Positions 61,110 through 64,000 of a stretch of 64,000 nucleotides of DNA are shown piece by piece; the first letter of the stretch is position 1; every line of letters starts with the position of its first letter. The translations under genes were made by a program, and so were the position numbers. This DNA is from Rotaria sp. Silwood1 (taxonomy: Eukaryota; Rotifera; Eurotatoria; Philodinida; Philodinidae): assembly GCA_905250075.1 (NCBI GenBank), contig CAJNOP010000087.1:370819-434818 (forward strand), in the 5' to 3' direction. The notes beneath the pieces are model-generated. The model saw only the letters and a program-made list of their open reading frames with translations. It was not told where the DNA came from and did no database searches.

Positions 61110-62180
61110 TCATTTAGCTTGCCTATTCGAACAATAAATGTGTTTCGTCTCAATCATATGCATTCGGGTTATAGCAATGGCTTTTCTCACGTCGAAAATA
61201 CGATTTCGACCCGTGATTCGTCGATGTACGTTATTTATTGTTTTGAGTAGTTCCTGGCGAAAGATACGCGCCGACAGAGTGTACACAAAAAAGCCGAATG
61301 CATGCGAACCATATGATAAAATACGTACAATTGCTGCATATAAATTGTCCTGCGCAATTTCTAGGGGAGATTTTTTCACATTCAGCATAAATGTGTCATA
61401 TAATTTTTGACCAGCAAATGGAGCAGTGAAGACAATGATCAAAGCCACTTGCATGATAAGCATTGCAAACAATTGATGGTCACGTCGTGCAGTACTTTTA
61501 GTAGTTTGTGTACCATTTGACAAAACTTGTCGATGAGTTTGTCGAAGATTGCGAAGTGTAGCTAAACCAAAGGCCAACATCATCAAAGCTGGACCTAACG
61601 CATAGAAGACAAGATATTGAAGATCCGAAAAGATACGATAGAGTCCCGATTGTGCGTAGCATGTAGTTGAAGTAAAAGAATTTTTCTGAACGCCAAAGTA
61701 AATAGGCACATTAGAAAATGACACAATGCATATGATAGTAGTTATTACAATGACTCTACGAACGAATTTTACACTGTTAAAGCGTCGTTGTATTTTTATA
61801 CTCGATGCCCACCGATCAATACAGGCCAATAAGAGGAACCATGTTGAGAGTGTTCGTGAAACATAGGTAAGAAAATATTTCATTTTACAAAATACATCCG
61901 ATGTAATACTAGGATCGATTTTATAGCCATCGGACATGATTCGTGTAATAACAACCCAATAGAGTACAATAAAGTTGGCTACTGTATTTGCCAAAAGATA
62001 ATGTATACATGAATTGATGACAAGACTTCGACGAGTGAATATAATAATATTTAAAATTACACCAATCGTACCGAGTACGAGAAATGGCAATGGAAGATAG
62101 CGATTCAATTGTACATTCATACTGTTAAGCCAAGCAATCGTATTTAATGATGTTGAATTCGACAACATGACTTGTAACAT
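61110..62180 (-). CDS. Rhodopsin-family (class A) G-protein-coupled receptor
   Basis: 356 codons, single exon, ATG 62178-62180. The N-terminus has an NST glycosylation site. Seven hydrophobic segments can be followed: about 31-49 (PFLVLGTIGVILNIIIF, with the TM1 Asn), 58-78, 99-120, 142-165, near 185-210, 238-260 and 285-305. Cys98 at the top of TM3 and a Cys in the second extracellular loop can form the usual disulphide. The DRY motif is DRW (122-124). TM7 ends FGFFVYTLSARIFRQEL, with no clear NPxxY. This pattern is shared by the large peptide (FMRFamide-like) receptor families expanded in rotifers, so a peptide ligand is plausible but unproven. The frame is intact. Confidence 0.88.
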   Translation of the reverse strand: MLQVMLSNSTSLNTIAWLNSMNVQLNRYLPLPFLVLGTIGVILNIIIFTRRSLVINSCIHYLLANTVANFIVLYWVVITRIMSDGYKIDPSITSDVFCKMKYFLTYVSRTLSTWFLLLACIDRWASSIKIQRRFNSVKFVRRVIVITTIICIVSFSNVPIYFGVQKNSFTSTTCYAQSGLYRIFSDLQYLVFYALGPALMMLAFGLATLRNLRQTHRQVLSNGTQTTKSTARRDHQLFAMLIMQVALIIVFTAPFAGQKLYDTFMLNVKKSPLEIAQDNLYAAIVRILSYGSHAFGFFVYTLSARIFRQELLKTINNVHRRITGRNRIFDVRKAIAITRMHMIETKHIYCSNRQAK

Positions 62181-63147
62181 TCTAAATGAAATTCTAGTAA
62201 GTAACTGATGCTTTTATATCAGCCATCATTTCTCATTTTCTTTAATTTAGTATTGTCTACTAAAATAATCAGTGAACTAGAAGCGCTATTCAATGTCTCT
62301 CTTAACAAAATGAAGTCATATTCAATGCCTAATTTGATACAATAGTCTCACAATAGACGTCTATGACAGCGATGTAAGACTATACGTAGTACTTGTATGA
62401 ATACAAAATAGTGGATTTGTATGTTTTTATGTGAACCACAAATGAAGTGAATAATTACTCATTTCATTCTTCAGTTCACTAGAAAAAAAATTTTTTGAAT
62501 GTAAAGATTAATGAACAGCATTCTCCGGATAATTACAATTCTCTTTTACATTTTCATAAAGAAGAATTCAGCATTTTCATGTGTGTTATATACTGATTAA
62601 TATTCTCTATGTCTATTCTGAAGTTTCAGTTTAATCATCTGACGTGAGAACTTACTGTTTCAAATTGTAGCTTTGTTTAAAAACTCTTGAGGTATTTAAA
62701 TATTTGTCAGCTACTTATTTATATAAAATATAATTTCATGCGTAGTTATTTTATCTTCGATGCTATTTAAAGATATTGAGTGATAGTAAACACTGCCGAA
62801 TCTACGACACTATTTAAACATATTAAACAATATATAATTAATTTTGATAGTTGTTGAAATACTTGTTAAAAGCTTTGATAAGGATTGAAAAAAAATGTAT
62901 ACACCTAGTAAAAGATTGAAATAGTCGAGACGTTTCTAACAGGAACTTGTATTTTCTTTTTCTTTCTCATATGACCTATTTTTTTACATCCGCCTATTTT
63001 TTTATTCTTTGAATAGTTATCAAATCTTACACATAGACACGATAATTGCTTTTTTACGCTAAGTTTCAAAAGCACATTAAAACGATGTAGATTAATATTA
63101 AAACAAATGCTATTACATAGAGAGTTTCAATTTAAATCAATCAATAC
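62181..63147. other. Gene-free spacer
   Basis: AT-rich upstream region of the receptor gene. No coding frame or repeat family was recognised. Confidence 0.5.
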
Positions 63148-63408
63148 TTGTTTACATTACGCGTCTCAGAGATGCATCTGTATGCGTTCAGATTGATGAA
63201 CGCATCCAGAGTACAAACGCGTTTCATGATTTTAGAGGTGAAAACGCAACTGAACGCGTTCATAGAAACGATTGCGTTCATCCGCGTTTTGGAGACGCAA
63301 TTGGATGCGTTCAAATTGATAATCGCGTACAGTCGCGTTTTCGTGACGCATCTGGATGCGTTTGAATTGATGAGCGTATCAAGATGCGCCTGGAAATGCG
63401 CTTCATAA
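63148..63408 (+). repeat. CpG-rich minisatellite, about 51-bp unit
   Basis: At least three clear units begin at about 63246, 63297 and 63348 (GACGCAATTGGATGCGTTCA-type), with more diverged ones upstream. CGCGTT, GCGTTC and ACGCAT words recur. The 51-bp period equals 17 codons, so one frame stays open (86 codons with TQLDAF repeats), but it lacks a flanking gene context and is not called. Confidence 0.8.
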
Positions 63409-64000
63409 TTGCAAACGAAAAAAAAAAATATTAAACATCTCTGAGTTTATATGATCGCCTGTAGTCATGCCTCAAATGCATGACAGTAATGGTTTCTATA
63501 TCACTTGTGAAATTTAAAAGTCATTTTTATAAAAAAAAAAAAAAAGATAATCAATTTAAATACACTGTCGCATATACTTTAAACGAAGTAGCAAGTGATT
63601 TTAGTGTAGAAAAATAATTGTTTAAATGATAGTGATAATCCTTTTTTGACAAAGTTTTCACTAATATTCAATGTTAGAAAAAGGAAATCATTTTTTATTT
63701 TACTCCATTTTCTGAGGAGAAAAGCATTCAGATATATCGTCTCTTTTATAAAATAACTGTAACTACATTATCGTGTACTTAATCCAATTAATGCACAGCG
63801 AAGTATATGTAAGGTTAATATTTAACATTACTGCTTTTTTTTTTTTTATAAAAATAATTTTCTTCTCGTTTCGAATATAAAAAATTACTTCTTGGAAAGA
63901 CTTCCTTTTTCTTTCATAGCAATTATGCGTGCATGAATTGTTATAGTATATATTTAGAATTAAATGTTTTCGAACCGTTATTCAGAGGCATTACATAATG
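63409..64000. other. Gene-free AT-rich end of window
   Basis: Long A and T homopolymers (63417-63430, 63530-63545, 63836-63848). No supported coding sequence. Confidence 0.5.

Noticed and set aside
1..64000. CRISPR arrays, rRNA or tRNA genes
   Set aside because: No regular repeat-spacer array; no rRNA sequence; TTCGAA-type words seen lack cloverleaf partners and one lies in the Ly6 exon.

Overview
The window looks like nuclear DNA of a small invertebrate, most probably a bdelloid rotifer (Adineta/Rotaria-like). The grounds are: AT-rich spacers; genes with very short introns (about 50-70 bp) and clean GT-AG sites; and gene families known to be expanded in bdelloids (LDLa/EGF secreted proteins, membrane-anchored LamG, NHL and FG-GAP ectodomains, peptide-type rhodopsin GPCRs, an F-box/LRR-like family). 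There are also many short TGTGGG/CCCACA-like tracts. As I recall, TGTGGG is the bdelloid telomeric repeat. The species call is inference; no rRNA or mitochondrial marker is present.

Layout. 1-7452: a large minus-strand LDLa/EGF gene, now a pseudogene, split by a 4.2-kb foldback-like transposon (2545-6759). That element has imperfect terminal inverted repeats, a 9-bp target duplication and long arms made of opposite-facing 33-34-bp minisatellite arrays. 9850-10361: a two-exon tryparedoxin/nucleoredoxin. 13248-13748: a secreted protein of unknown function. 15170-18200: a five-exon type II membrane protein with two LamG-like domains. 21420-29218: a cysteine-rich tail protein, two small secreted cysteine-rich peptide precursors, and between them a haloperoxidase-like pseudogene broken only by in-frame stops. 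30082-32167: a membrane-anchored NHL-repeat protein. 33840-34817: an SDR9C-type short-chain dehydrogenase. 38127-39177: a decaying Lifeguard/TMBIM gene. 40603-41844: a Ly6/uPAR-like GPI protein with an inverted partial copy at 42440-42806. 43233-43811: an F-box/LRR-like relic. 44432-45489: an FG-GAP/VCBS protein. 48712-49039: a PAN/apple-like secreted exon. 53830-54062: a GC-rich hAT-type MITE. 54582-59209: a full-length jockey-like LINE with a 12-bp target duplication. 61110-62180: a rhodopsin-family GPCR. 63148-63408: a CpG-rich minisatellite.

About twenty short elements recur through the window, roughly one per 3 kb. Each pairs a G-rich strand (GTGTGGGTGTG-like) with a C-rich strand (CACACCCACAC-like) across a 10-60-bp loop. 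They lie in spacers, in one intron, at the inner ends of the foldback arms and at the breakpoint of the inverted Ly6 duplication. I regard them, together with the foldback element, as the least explained signal here.

Most genes encode secreted or surface proteins (adhesion ectodomains, receptors, processed peptides). No operon-like functional unit is visible. With four decayed genes, two gene-scale inverted structures and three transposon types, the region reads as accessory, possibly subtelomeric, DNA. Exon limits are from splice motifs and translations read by eye; some 5' exons could not be found. The window also holds a 10-base N gap, and several frameshifts lie in A-homopolymers, so some breaks may be assembly errors.
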